This document shows, piece after piece, positions 34,230-60,412 of a DNA stretch of 64,000 nucleotides. A program made the translations under genes and the position numbers. Origin of the DNA: Ephydatia muelleri (taxonomy: Eukaryota; Porifera; Demospongiae; Spongillida; Spongillidae); contig JABACO010000020.1 of NCBI GenBank assembly GCA_013339895.1, positions 6,389,901 to 6,453,900 of the forward strand. Direction: 5' to 3'. Position 1 is the stretch's first letter. Each line of letters opens with the position of its first letter. Under the pieces are notes generated by a model. That model searched no databases. It had not been told where the DNA came from and saw only the letters and a list, made by a program, of their open reading frames with translations.

Positions 34230-37200
34230 GTGAAAATTGTTCTAAAATGTAGCAAATCCGTTTGATACAAGTGTAACAAGATTTCCTCATAAATGCAGTC
34301 ACCAGGTGGTGGTGATCATAACCTTAAATAGTCCAGATCACATTCTGGGCCAGGCTTATGAAAATATTTAGTTGAGATTATTGTGATGGCCATGCAGTAT
34401 CAGAACTGTTTTTGGGAAGAAAGTTAACATTATCAGTGCCAAACATAAACATTTTATTACATGTACATGAATTTACAGGTCAGTTTAATTACTTCAAATG
34501 TTCCAGGTGAAAAGCTGACAAAACTAATTGTTTCAGGGGTTTTTTTGTTTATATCTCTTGAATGCTTTACACCTTGAGCATGAAAATTACATTTTTACAT
34601 TTATCAAACCCTTCTTTAACAGGAAATGTGGTTATGAAAATGTACACAAAACGTGATAAATGGTAAACAAATAATGACTAAAAACTGATTTTTAGCGTGT
34701 TTGACAAAGGGATGGAATATCGAATTACAGAAGCCACTTGGAATTGTATTGATAAATCATAAAGTTTCTGATTGAATGTACAAGTGAAACAAAGAAGCTG
34801 GCCACTCAAGCACTATGAAATCATACCACCATCCCTGCTCAGTACCACCACCACTCTCAATCACTAGGACAGCTCAATCACCAGGGTACCACCACTGCTC
34901 AATCACCAGGCACTGTCAATGTTTTTGGAATGACCCGAAGACATGAATCGGATGACGCTGGTGAATGTTTTGGACAAGCTGCCATGGATTAACTATGCTG
35001 CTACTTAGCTAATATGCTCAGTTTGACCAAGCGTGTGCAAAATAAATAAAAAACTGCATGACAAAACAGTGCAATTTTGTTGTCAACCAACGAAATAAAA
35101 ACTCAGGTATATGTGCAGTATACAAAACATTTTCATGTTCTGACATGATGTTTACATGCTACTAAAATGTCCTTTGTAACATACTGCAAAATAAATTTTG
35201 AATGAATGTAGAATGAAGTTAATATGAAACAAGGCAAGTAGTGGCATTAATAAATGCACTTACATCACTGCCTGACTGGCAAAAGGGTAACAGAACACAA
35301 ATGGTTTTTGAGATAACGTAGAATAATTTTCTATGTACGTATTACATCATGTTACGTCCACGTTCTATGCATGTATAGAAACTAGGTGTTTTTACTCCAC
35401 AACACCTACAAACACATTTCCGATAAGCAAGAAACACACACTTCATTCTTCCTGATATGGTCGGCCATTCTAGCAGTTTTAGTGATTATGAACAGAGGAT
35501 GCTCTAATATAGAAACAACTTTTCTATTTCAATTACATGTTTCGATATGTGTGTATGTTACAGAAGGCTTTGTGACATGACACCTCATAAAATATCATCA
35601 TCACATCTCACAATATATGAATATACCAATTTACTGCCATACATGAATGCACACAGGTGCCAAAGCACGGACATACCAATGCACTGCCATACATGGAATA
35701 CAATGTCAAACACCCAATGTCATCGTGCCTTACAGAGGCTTTGTTAGGATACCGTGGTAACCTACCATTACTTTAGTGGAAGTACTGAGTTCCGCTTCTT
35801 AATTTTCCTCTTTGCATCATATTTTTAGTGGCAGTAATCCTCACATACAATGATGTACTGAGTTCCGCTTGCTCGTCTTCTTCTCTACAGGAGAAGGGAA
35901 GGAATAAAATTCATGGTATGTTACGATGTGCATATGCGTGCATGCAAAGACTGGGGACTTGTCCACTTAAAGTATACTATTGTTGTGACAGCTGAATGTG
36001 CTATTTGAGGTAATTTTGTCAACTGGGTCCGTGGCAATAAGTTAAAGTATGGAAAGGCATCCTGGCGGACACAGCCTCTATATATTATCTCTGATATCAC
36101 GTGAGCCGTTACATTTTAGTGCTACAGGCCGATACCTATCTAAACACAAGAAATGATCCCCTCAAAAATAGTACTGCACTTGGAGCAGTCAGACACTTAC
36201 CTTCAGCAGTGGGCTATCGATTTGATGTCAGGCCAGTATAAGAAAACATTTAATCAACGTCATGTTCAGAAGTTTTGACTTTGAAACAAAACTGTACTCG
36301 TACGTTTGTGTGTACTGTACCACTTATGCATTGTGTTATCCAGTTTAGCATTACAACGAAATTATGCTACCCTTCATTCATAAACCTTTCCACCCTTCTC
36401 TTCTCCCCTCCTCCAACCTTCATATATATCTTGCTTTGATCTATTGACCTCTCCCTGCACTTTTGGAACACTTCGTTTGTTACAATACCTTAGCTGAGTT
36501 GCCCAAATCATTAGAGTTTATTAATAATCGCAGAACTACATTACTACTGTCAGTTACAGTGACATTACGCTTCACTTTACCAGCATAGGTCACAGAAAGT
36601 ACTTTTTCAACACATGTTGAAGAATTTACTGTGTGGGGTGCTGTGCTGATGTACACTGCAACTTCTGGACAGGTGAGGTCATGAGTGGACTCTCAACGAA
36701 CACCAAGATGGTGCACGACTGGATATAGCAGCGGATGGCTTTTGGGGGGGTCGATTCGAGTGGGTATTTTTGATGTAAAGGTCTTTCTTTAACCTTACGC
36801 CCCCTCGAATCTAAAAGCCCCATCAGCAGCATGCTACCGTAGCCATGAAAATGAAAAATAGAGGAAATATGACCAACGCATCCGTGAAGTGGAAAATGCA
36901 TCCTTCATACCACTCATTCTTTCTTGCACGGTGGGCTTGGCCCTCAAGCCACAACAAGCTAAAGCGTCTGGCCTCTTCACTCTCCACAGAATGGAACCAG
37001 GCTTATAGCTTAACCATCATGTGGTTGAGATGCTGCCTTACATTCTCTTTGCTGCAAAGCTCAATTATGTGCATTTGAGGGGCACATTCTCATCTTGCTC
37101 ATTATGTGCCTGTGACACAACCTCCACTTAGTGTCAAGGAGACAGCAATAGACTCTTTTATTATAAAATAATAATGTACAGTTAATAATAATAATGTACA

Positions 37201-37235
37201 GTTGTCGCATTAAATTTAAAAGATAAGCACTACAA
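34230..37235. other. 3-kb AT-rich region without recognisable genes
   Basis: No domain is recognised. Small direct repeats occur, for example gtactgagttccgctt at 35778 and 35855 and accaatttactgccatacatg against accaatgcactgccatacatg near 35627 and 35675. Nothing else is supportable. Confidence 0.4.
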
Positions 37236-37239
37236 ATAA

Positions 37240-37990
37240 CTAAAAGTCACAGCAGGTGTTTGGTGAGACACATCTGGCCAAAATTGCCCTGGCATTCTGC
37301 CTCATGAGGGGTGAGGCGACTGTAGATGTTTGATATAACCTCATTTAGAGGTCGACATAGATGCGTGGCTACCTTTTTGGATACGGTTAAAAGTACATTG
37401 ATAGCTTCATTGCCCCATCCCCCAAACACTTCTACAACCAAAGGGATGCATGACCATCCTCTCTAAGGGCACATGCCTCATCATTTCTTGAGTGGCCTCT
37501 TCTCCCATCCCAACTGCATGACCACAGGTTTGAGCCGCTTCTTGTATAAATTGCAAATTAAGCGGATTGATGACCTTTATGTCAAATGCAGCTGGGCGTG
37601 AGAGGGACCAGTTTGGCACTAGAATGTCTGCTGGTCTTGATTGGTCTTTAGGAAGAATGCCACTTCCTTTCTCAATTTGTGGGGAAAGGCATGCCTTGTG
37701 GCAGAAGTCAGCAATGCAGTCCCTGAGTTGGTTGTGTCTGGTTATTACATCTCCCCCAGAGCGACAAGTGAGCATGTGATGTCCCCAAGCATCCATGTTG
37801 TGATGACAAAGTGGGCATGGTATGCCCTCAAGTGTTAAAGGAAGGCCTATAGGCCTTCCTTTAACACCTGAGGGCACACCATGCCCACTTTAGCCACCAT
37901 TTTAGAATGACCTGTGCTTCATCAGGCATCAACGCAAGACCTAACTTTGGTGAAGGCTGCACTTTAAGCCATGCATGGGCTTGAGGCGCA
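37240..37990 (-). mobile_element. LINE-type C-terminal relic (zinc motif + nuclease-like core)
   Basis: On the - strand, upstream to downstream: AISAPQAHAWLKVQPSPKLG (about 37985-37930), EAQVILKWWLK, then CPLCHHNMDAWGHHMLTC (a C-x2-C...H...C zinc-like motif), then RHNQLRDCIADFCHKACLS, RPADILVPNWSLSRPAAFDIKV, and finally LVVEVFGGWGNEAINVLL. RPAD...FDIKV resembles a PD-(D/E)XK nuclease core. This order is known from retroelement proteins behind the reverse transcriptase in many invertebrates. No reverse transcriptase is left. A frame change lies near 37430 and an inverted duplication (37808-37891) interrupts the region before CPLC. Confidence 0.6.
37808..37891. repeat. 84-base near-perfect palindrome
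   Basis: The stretch aaagtgggcatggtatgccc...ggcctat is followed directly by its reverse complement aggcc...gggcacaccatgccc, with no spacer and a few mismatches. It sits inside the LINE-type relic and duplicates a coding segment in reverse, as expected from a template switch. Confidence 0.85.
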
Positions 37991-38628
37991 GAGATAGCTT
38001 TTATTATTATTATTTTTTTAGAGTATTGATTTCATAACAATATTACACAACAATATTATTTTATTTATTAAAAAATACAATGTTGTTTGCTTGTTTTTAT
38101 AAATGAAAAACATGAGCTGCTTGTAAAAATAATAATAAATAATAATCTTCTGGACAAATGAATCAAGACATAATTGACTGCGTACAGTATGTATTAGGCC
38201 CTATGCCAAGGTATGGTTTTAGTTTGCATTATTACTTATCATAAAAACAATCATTTCAATTTTTTACAAAGTACTCTGAAATTGGCAACAAGTACGTGTG
38301 GCACGTATGTTACCTACCATTACAGAAAGGTATAATGCAATTTTTTAATGATGTGATGAAGTAAAGACAAGTGAGATCCTGAAGGAGACCCTCCCAAGTA
38401 AAGTAAAGTTGTTCAACTTAGTCTGTTCTTCATCAGGCATCATTCAAATTATTCTTAACTGTGTCTTGAAATGATTACAACATTGAGAATGAGTCATTAA
38501 TAAAAATGCACACTTTAGCAAACACAAACAGGTTTATATGGTGAGTAAATAAATGGAGATTGACACTCGAGACGTACTGCTGGAAATGCCTTTTGTTGAA
38601 TTCTAACACTGGCAAGGCATTACATTAC

Positions 38629-40890
38629 TTATAACCGAAATCGTTTTGGAAGCGGACTTTCTGAAGTGAAGTCTGACGACAGATTGGTCTGTCTCTTCCT
38701 TACGCCCCCACTGTTACTACCAGATGTTGTGTCCCTGAGGCTACTGTACATCATGTCGTTTTCACCTTGGTCTTCTCTAAATAGAGCCCTTCCTCGCCGC
38801 GGGCTAGGTAGAGGACTAGTACAGCACGGAGTCTGAAGGCAATTGTGTCCTGCAACAGTACCACAAGCGCTTTGTAATGGTCTCTGGTGTGCCATAGACA
38901 GGTCTGAAACGTCGTCCATTCGTTCAGTGGAAGAAGGGTCAGGAGGGTAAGGCTTGTCCAACAGGAAAGCCAAGAGTTCTTCCCGCTTGATGAGTCTGCG
39001 CTTCTTCTTTGCCCAAGCCACAATGTCCTTAGTCTTCTTTCTCTGTCCGTATCTGACTCCACACTCCATGCACTGTCTGCACACCTCCGCTGATCCTATG
39101 AGGCAGTGTTTTGACACATGTAATGTACACCACAAGTACTTTCATTATTTCTATATTCCCAGAAACATAATGCCCATAAAGAATATTACCATCATAATAA
39201 TAGGCATTATTCACTGTCTTCCTCACGGACCCAACTTTAGTGTTTGCTGACCTACTCGTTCTACATATCTGTATGACTTATTACGGTAACTAAAATCACC
39301 ACATTGATTATGGGCAACAGAAATGGTTCCCAAAACATCGTCTATTATGTAATGCCAGGTACTAACTGAACACTTCCAGATTAACTGACTGAAACCGATT
39401 GTGTTTACAGCAAAAAGCTTGTTACAACGGCACCAAAGCTTCATGGTAGATATGGGAAATGTGACCTGCTACTTAGTACAAATTACAATTCCTCATTAAG
39501 AATGAGCAAGTTGTAGATTCTTCAAACCACTATGTGTGGTGCAATCACTTTTGGATGCGACTCATTATCCTCACACATATTATTACAAAACTTTACACCT
39601 GGTGTTCCCAAAAATAAATAATAAATAATAACTGTATTCAATATTAATTAAATAATAATAATAAAAACGAACAAAAACACAAGGCTGCTACCAGAGAATA
39701 CTCAGAATACAGCCTAGACAACTGAATAAATTATATATATTAAACCTGCGCTAAACACTGGCAATGCACCCAAAATTTCAAGGAAAGACTGAAAAGGCGC
39801 TCTACTGTCATACATGTACACAATCCTTCCTCACACTCATCAAGATCTCAATCATGACATTTGCTTTACAGTGGCCCCTTGCATCTTCCTCTCTCTGTGT
39901 GGTCTTTGGTATTGTCATGACGACACAATAATGTGACAAAGCTTTCATGCAACAGTACTGGACAATACCAGATCCTGGAGACATTCAATTCATATCATTT
40001 TACTGGAGAATAAGTAAAGCCATCAACTTCAATGATCCTAGCTAATGTTCATTATGAATGATGTAGTTATAACACAAAGTGACTAGTGTTCATTATGAAT
40101 GATGTAGTTATAACACAAAGTGACTAGGCACTCCTCTTAAGACTATTTTCTTGAAGAGAGCCGTAGTAACAGTGTGCTTGGGCTATACAGGTGTTGACGA
40201 AAAGCAATCCAGACTGTTTGCATGTAAACCTCAAACCAATTGTATGATGAAAAGACTATTGTTGGCATCAGTACCATAGAGATGGACAAAACTGCACGTA
40301 CAACAACATTGTAGCACAGAAGCACTGAAATATAAACAAGAATCTTCAAAACAGATCGCTCCTTTGGCTCAGCATATCTTATTTTGTTATTTTCTTTCTT
40401 TTTGGCTTCATACATTATCCATATCACATGTGTTTATCACTCAACAACTTCAATCAATAAGATGGAATATTCATCAACTTGACACAAATAAATGAATATA
40501 TTTTTCAGGGAGATGCATGACTAGTGATGAGTAAGAAGACAACATTGGGTGAGTTGGGTGGGCATAGCAACACTAAGAAGGTCAGACTACAATCACACAA
40601 GGTTGTGAGAGGGTAGTATGCTACAGCCACCATTCCCATGGTAAACAATAAACTACATGCATGTGTTCAGCTCAATCGATAACTACAGAACAAAACCACA
40701 TATTATAGCACATGGCTCTCTAATTGGTATTACACATCCAACAGACTGGTACGAGCTTGACCAAAAGGTTCGACATGCCTGATTAACTAGTACCAGAACT
40801 AGTGCACCATGACACAGTGCACGGTATTAAGAGAAATTCTCCTCCCCATAACACCATGATGTAATATAGTCAACACACACACGCACGCAC

Positions 40891-40938
<48 letters not shown>

Positions 40939-41019
40939 ACGCACATACACACACACACACACACACGCACACACACGCACACACACACACGCACATACAC
41001 ACACACACACACACGCACG

Positions 41020-41084
<65 letters not shown>

Positions 41085-41688
41085 CAACCTCTCTCACCTT
41101 TGTAAAGTTGTGTGATGGCATTTGCACTGTCATGGAATGGAGCCCAGGCAGCCAGTCCATTGTGCTGCTGGCAATCTGAAGACAACAAGACAAACAAAAG
41201 GGTGAGTTATGAGTAGGGTAGAGACTGCTGAGCGCAAGAGATGTGATGGAGAGAGGGAAAAAGAGATGACTTATCAAATGATAGCTCACAAAACAAATGC
41301 ACATGCATGTATTCACATAAGCCACACATAAGCTCCTAAAAAACTCTAGCACTGTACACATATTGAAATGTGCGAGTATAAGCCCTCATGTGCATAGGAG
41401 TGTTGCGTGGCAACAATTACACACGCACAATTACACATAAATATAAATATAGCACAACACAAACGACCCTATAGCTATAATTGCTGCATCGCTGACCCCA
41501 ATACCTCGGAATAAGTGGGCGACAGCAGTTGCCGAATCCTGAAATGCTATCCATAGTCGCTGCGCAACCAACTCCTTTTCTGACAAAAGCTGCTGTTCTA
41601 AATCTCCGTCTGCTTCAGATTCTTGGATAAGTTGCTCTTCTAACGGAGACAGGAAGTTACTGTCTCGGTTATCTCGACTTTCTGCCAT
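38629..41688 (-). CDS. HAPSTR1: HAPSTR1 (C16orf72/TAPR1) homologue
   Basis: Three - strand exons join in phase: 41688-41505, 41175-41098 and 39095-38629, giving 242 residues against 275 in human. Exon 1 ends LWIAFQDSATAVAHLFR|D; exon 2 reads CQQHNGLAAWAPFHDSANAI then TQLYK; exon 3 reads GSAEVCRQCMECGVRYGQRK then KTKDIVAWAKKKRRLIKREE. These match the human LWHLFQNSATAVAQLYKD, VCQQ...WVPFQNAATAVTNLYK and KDVLAWVKKRRRTIRREDL blocks. The two FQ/FH-(D/N)SA(T/N)A repeats and the basic KKKRR segment (likely nuclear localisation) are kept; the Ser-rich tail ends in PKRFRL as in the family. HAPSTR1 is known in mammals as a nuclear stress-response partner of the ubiquitin ligase HUWE1. Intron 2 holds a CA microsatellite. 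The gene lies head to head with eRF3. Confidence 0.88.
40046..40127. repeat. 41-bp perfect tandem duplication
   Basis: A 41-base unit starting tgttcattatgaatgatg occurs twice with no gap, inside HAPSTR1 intron 2. Confidence 0.9.
40872..41080. repeat. CA microsatellite in HAPSTR1 intron 2
   Basis: About 210 bases of CA with acgcac and acatac interruptions, ending about 18 bases before the donor of exon 2 (gene orientation: just downstream of it). Confidence 0.95.
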
Positions 41689-42285
41689 GGTTCAGCAGCT
41701 ACCATTTACCCTCCTAGAAGACCTGGCAACATAAAATAGACCACCGACATGAACTAACAACACGGATAATAGGAATGATAAAATTTCCATTTATAGCACA
41801 CTTTGACTACAGCGCCTTTGTAGGAATGCGAACGAAGTGCGAATACTGACAGGAAAGTGGCAAAGTCGGTTTTATAAGGCCTTGCTACATTTTTCACCCG
41901 AACACACACCAGAAACAAAACACGCATAACAGTGTACTCTTAGAACACTCGACTAGTTCGTACTGTTCATACGATACACGACGTGCGCAACTTCTTTGGT
42001 TGAAAAACTGATCTTAACGTACCTCAACCACCGTAGTATTAAGCGTTCTGACCAGCTTGAATATTTTTATATACATCTACACGTGATCTTCACGTGCTCT
42101 GAGACATCACATGGGAAGGTTAAGTGTGGTTGATTGAACAACCGCCTTGTGTGTGTGTGTGTGTGAGAAGTCCAAGCTATATTTTTCCCGTGATCATTGT
42201 AGAGCATTTCGCAAGTGAGTTTATTAGTTATGGTCGTTCGAAACACAGCAAGTATATCAGATGTACTTTCCCTAACTCTTAGAAT
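41689..42285. promoter_or_regulatory. shared upstream region between HAPSTR1 and eRF3
   Basis: The two start codons point away from each other and are 597 bases apart, so both promoters must lie here. No TATA box or other core element is convincing by eye. A bidirectional promoter is inference from the layout. Confidence 0.5.
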
Positions 42286-55286
<13,001 letters not shown>

Positions 55287-56726
55287 ACACAGAACTCTGT
55301 ACTGCGTATTTTCATCTGCTTTACCAATTGTCTAAATTAAGTGCACAGAGAATGTTTGGATTTGTGCATCAAATTCGCCTGGTGACTTATGGGGCATAGC
55401 GGACATTAGTACAGAGATAATATATAGTATCTGTGATGATACCAATTGTAAGACTTTTGCCATGGAAATTCGACGTACTTCTATAACGCTCAACAAACGA
55501 TGACCTCGTTGTCCCGACTGCATGACGACAAGAACCAATCTCACACGTGTACACGCTGCGTACTGAAGGAGTGATGTGACTGGCAATCCTGGAGAAAATC
55601 GTCCAAACCTTACTCGCTTACGTACGGAGTACCCAAACACTCCCACTCTCTCTGCGCGGCCATTTTTACGCCTTGGGCGTTTTTGGGTATGCAGCAGAGT
55701 TAGCAGGAATAGTTTGGGTGCCTCCAGAGGGTCCTGTGCCTGCCACTTAGCACCCGAAGGTGACGGCGTGGCCGCTTAATGGCACAGGTCTCTGGAAGCG
55801 AATCAATGTTAGACAGGACATACATCCTGACCAAACACCGAAGTAAGCGAAGTAAGCTTGGTTAAATTTTCCCAGGGCGCCAGTCCCACCACTTCCACAA
55901 GTACTCCATCGAAACGAAGCACTCAGGCGCTCACTGGAGCGTACTCCAACTCGCTCTTTTTGGTGTGACTGAATGGTGCGTCTGTGGCTCGTATTTTTGT
56001 AGTATTGGGAAACCTTTGGTTGCGTCACAATGAGCCAATAGGAATGGACGTTCCCATGCGGATGGATTACATCACCGCAACTATTTTTGTCCATTTACAA
56101 TGCAATGTTAGTCATAATCATCCGCGCGGTGCCGCAAGTGACGTGCTTGATCTTTTAAACCCTCGATTATAATATTCATACTGCCTTGGTATGGGTTGAG
56201 ACTCTGGAATCGACCTTCGTGTATAAAGTCATCTTGTCAACAGTCTTATTGAATGCCGGAAAGGGGGTTTTAATTCATTGCATCGTCATAAAACTAACAA
56301 GAACATTCTGAAAACAAATTAAAACACCGTGCACAAAAAATTCTTCGTCGGCATTCAAGCTCATAGTCCTATGACAGAGGCAGCACTCCAGCTCTCATGT
56401 ATGTGGATAATTTTTTTTTCCTTCTACGGTACGGATAACCCACAATCAACCACTATAATTAGTTTACAAGTGACTTGTGTATGGTTAAGGCTATGGTTCA
56501 CCTCTACTGCAGTAACTGAAGTCTTCGATTAATACTCTCATTGCTTTCATTTATCAGCTTTAAATCATTTTTGATGCTAAAGGCATTGGAAGAATTTTGT
56601 GTCTGAAAAGCCAGGCGTTAATGTTTGTGCCATGGCTTTGACCGACAATTAAAATGGGAAAACTGACATAAATGTATCATCTTGTGTATCTTGCATTTAA
56701 GTAATGTGCTATGCATGTGCGCTCAG

Positions 56727-57093
56727 GTTTGTGAAACAAGACCAGGTGGCAATAGCCGAGCTGCAAACTGATGGACCAATTTGTTTGGAGACATTCAAGG
56801 AATTTCCACCAATGGCACGGTTCACCTTGAGAGATGAGGGAGGAAGAGTAGAGTGGGTGTGTAGGTGGTGGTGGAGAGTAGAGTGGGTGTGTATGGTGAG
56901 GGTAGGTGGTGGGGGAAGAGTAGAGTGGGTGTGTATGGAATATGTATAAGTGTGGTGGACGGAGGGAGGAGCCTTGGTTTATCAAAATGTTCACTAAGTT
57001 ACTCGTTTGTGATGTGTGCTGTGTTATCTGGTTTTGTTGATGTACATAGGGAAAACTATTGCCATTGGCAAGGTTCTCAAGTTGCTGGAGTAA
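56727..57093 (+). pseudogene. duplicated last two eRF3 exons
   Basis: A copy of exon 17 (56727 to about 56839, FVKQDQVAIAELQTDGPICL and on to FTLRDE) and of exon 18 (57050-57093, KTIAIGKVLKLLE then taa) lies downstream of the true gene end. The acceptors are kept, but the donor after exon 17 (gtaggt in the original) is gone in the copy, where the purine-rich repeat follows directly. Without exon 16 it cannot make eRF3 alone. If skipped to from exon 16 it would yield a changed C-terminus reading into the repeat. I regard it as non-functional unless transcripts show otherwise. Confidence 0.85.
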
Positions 57094-58047
57094 AGATCTC
57101 ACACAGAACTCTGTACTGCCTGCTTTACCCATTGTCTAAATAAGTGCACAGAAAATGTTTGGATTTGTGCATCAAATTCGCCTGGTGACTTATGGGGCAT
57201 AGCGGACATTAGTACAGAGATAATATATAGTATCTGTGGTGATACCAATTGTAAGACTTTTGCCATGGAAATTCGACGTACTTCTATAACGCTCAACGAT
57301 GACCTCGTTGTCCCGACCGCATGACGACAAGAACCAACCTCACACGTGTACACGCTGCGTACTGAAGGAGTGATGTGACTGGCAATCCTCGAGAAAATCG
57401 TCCAAACCTTACTCGCTTACGTACGGAGTACCCAAACACTCCCACTCTCTCTGCGCGGCCATTTTTACGCCTTGGGCGTTTTTGGGCATAGCAGGAATGG
57501 TTTGGGTGCCTCCAGAGGGTCCTGTGCCTGCCACTTAGCACCCGAAGGTGACGGCGTGGCCGCTTAATGGCACAGGTCTCTGGAAGCGAATCAATGTTAG
57601 ACAGGACATACATCCTGACCAAACACCGAAGTAAGCGAAGTAAGCTTGGTTAAAATTTCCCAGGGCGCCAGTCCCACCACTTCCACAAGTACTCCATCGA
57701 AACGAAGCGCTCCAACTCGCTCTTTTTGGTGTGACTGAATGGTGCGTCTGTGGCTCGTATTTTTGTAGTATTGGGAAACCTTCGGTTGCGTCACAATGAG
57801 CCAATAGGAATGGACGTTTCGTCCTCTGCCCATGCGGATGGTTACATCACCGCAACCATTTGTTTACAATGTTAGTCATAATCATCCGCGCGGGTGCCGC
57901 AAGTGACGTGCTTGATCTTTTAAACCCTCGATTATGCATTCAAGCTCATAGTCCTATGACAGAGGCACCATTCCAGCTCTCGTGTATATGGATATTTTTT
58001 TTTCCTTCTACGGTACGGATAACCCACAATCAACTACTATAATTACC

Positions 58048-58410
58048 CTTCTACAACTTTATTCATAGGTAGGGACTGACCCACAATCCCTTTTAGTTAC
58101 TTATAATTACCTTCTACAATTTTATTCACGGTAGCTCCCAACCCACAATCGTTTTTGTTTTATGCTGGTAACCTATAAATACAAATTGCCATAGATACTC
58201 ATCGGGTGCTTTATAGATTCAGACTGACATTGATTTGCTTCCAGAGACCTGTGCCATTAACTAAACCTGGGAAAGCACCTTCAGGGTGCCCACCTGTGGT
58301 GGGGTGTTCACTCTTAGATATGAGACTGTGCTCACCTTCCTCCACATTGGTGCCCACCTGTGGTGGGGTGTTCAATCTTAGATATGCACCTGTGGCGGGT
58401 GTTCACTCTT
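58048..58410. repeat. short direct repeats downstream of the duplication
   Basis: Two copies of a segment around cttctacaa(c/t)tttattca(t/c)(a)ggta (58048 and 58110) are followed by repeats of gcccacctgtggtggggtgt with the start of the 82-bp satellite unit. No gene is seen. Confidence 0.6.
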
Positions 58411-58418
58411 AGATATAA

Positions 58419-59142
58419 GACTGTGCTCACCTTCCTCCACATTGGCATACCATCTTGTTACCATGTTCTTGTTGCCTTTCTGGTCATGGAGTAGATAAGA
58501 GACTGTGCTCACCTTCCTCCACATTGGCATACCATCTTGTTACCATGTTCTTGTTGCCTTTCTGGTCATGGAGTAGATAAGAGACTGTGCTCACCTTCCT
58601 CCACATTGGCATACCATCTTGTTACCATGTTCTTGTTGCCTTTCTGGTCATGGAGTAGATAAGAGACTGTGCTCACCTTCCTCCACATTGGCATACCATC
58701 TTGTTACCATGTTCTTGTTGCCTTTCTGGTCATGGAGTAGATAAGAGACTGTGCTCACCTTCCTCCACATTGGCATACCATCTTGTTACCATGTTCTTGT
58801 TGCCTTTCTGGTCATGGAGTAGATAAGAGACTGTGCTCACCTTCCTCCACATTGGCATACCATCTTGTTACCATGTTCTTGTTGCCTTTCTGGTCATGGA
58901 GTAGATAAGAGACTGTGCTCACCTTCCTCCACATTGGCATACCATCTTGTTACCATGTTCTTGTTGCCTTTCTGGTCATGGAGTAGATAAGAGACTGTGC
59001 TCACCTTCCTCCACATTGGCATACCATCTTGTTACCATGTTCTTGTTGCCTTTCTGGTCATGGAGTAGATAAGAGACTGTGCTCACCTTCCTCCACATTG
59101 GCATACCATCTTGTTACCATGTTCTTGTTGCCTTTCTGGTCA
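58419..59142. repeat. 82-bp satellite, nine near-identical copies
   Basis: The word gactgtgctcaccttcctcc starts at 58419, 58501, 58583, 58665, 58747, 58829, 58911, 58993 and 59075, an exact 82-base period. The units are virtually identical, so the array is young or kept uniform. Confidence 0.95.
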
Positions 59143-60412
59143 TGCTCTCAACTGGAGTATCTTGAACACCACTTGTGAGGTCAGCTGCTCTTTCATGGAT
59201 GTCTTCATCTACATGCACTCCAGAGCGCCTTGTCCTATGAAGAGGTAGATTGACCATGGTGTGGATTGGCGGTGGCAGCAGCAGCAGTTCCTCCAATTGC
59301 AATGCAGTAAAGACTCATCAGACATCAAAAGGGCCTCTTGGTGGATACTATAGCTTACTAAGAGCAGCTGTTCCTCTGGTTAGTAAAAAGGTTCTCTAGT
59401 TTCAAGTGAACTAAACATGAAGTCGAACATCTCAGACAGTCTTCATGGTTTGAAGCCAACAAAACATATTGGGTGTTCACCATGAGGGCAATGGTTATAA
59501 ATGAAATTTTTTAATAGGATCTAAATCTATTATAAACTACACATTAATCTGAATTAAATGTTTGATTTGTGTTGTATTAGTAAATATTCAAAACAACAAA
59601 TCGAACTTGAAAACACTAAAAACCACAACGGCTTTAATGGACTTTGACTTTTAAAAAATATCAAATCAAATTGCGGATTTTACTTCATTTCATAGCAGAC
59701 CTATACGAAATTTTTATTAAAAGTAGTTATCTAATTAACCTGAATACATTTTAAATATGAAGTTAAATTTAAATAACTTACTATTGAACCTGGTAACTTG
59801 AAACTAATTCTGTTCTACTGCATATTCATATTTTGTGCTACTTATGCATAATTATAAAATTAACTACATCTAACCTTAATCTGACTAACTTGATACTAGA
59901 GGGCTTTGAATATGTTAGGGATATTATATAATCACTTAACTTGTTATAGCTATCTAACTCTACCTAAATTAAGCCCCTAACTACTGTAATGCATATCAAG
60001 CAGTTAATTAATTCAAATAGTCTAAAACCATTGTCTTCATTTGCAAACACTCGGTATGTGCATCACTTCTCACAAGATAGATCATAATTATGTCGTTATG
60101 CTCGACTTATTCTTAGTCCAACTTGAGTAGTCACGGTCTATGCTGAAAATCACCTGTAACTAAAGCACATTATAGGGACAGTAAGTTATGGAGCAGTGAA
60201 ATGTTGTTTACAATTGTTGATCTCTTCAAGAGTATTATAACACTACTATTTATTGATGCACAGAAAAAGGAAATGTCTTTATCCAACTACTTTATAGTTT
60301 TGAGTTATCCTCTAAATTAACTTTGTACTCACACCTCTTGCATTAAGACCAGACTTGCAATGGTCGCATTAAGTTTGGTGATAGTGTTTTATAGTGGGGT
60401 TTTTTAATATAT
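59143..60412. other. 1.3-kb region without recognisable genes
   Basis: AT-rich from about 59480 on, with only short open frames. Nothing can be supported. Confidence 0.4.

Noticed and set aside
40143-40427. A - strand frame with a possible membrane segment (ILVYISVLLCYNVVVRAVLS)
   Set aside because: It lies inside HAPSTR1 intron 2 on the same strand, does not join in phase with the exons, and matches no family I know.
41098-41175. Reading of HAPSTR1 exon 2 in the frame IASSTMDWLPGLHSM
   Set aside because: The splice phases from exons 1 and 3 demand the other frame (CQQHNGLAAWAPFHDSANAI), which also matches the human protein.
55332-55646. A - strand frame containing MAKVLQLVSSQILYIISVLM, kept in both duplicated segments (also 57099-57353)
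   Set aside because: Its presence in both units follows from the recent duplication alone, and flanking frames differ; this is not evidence of selection.
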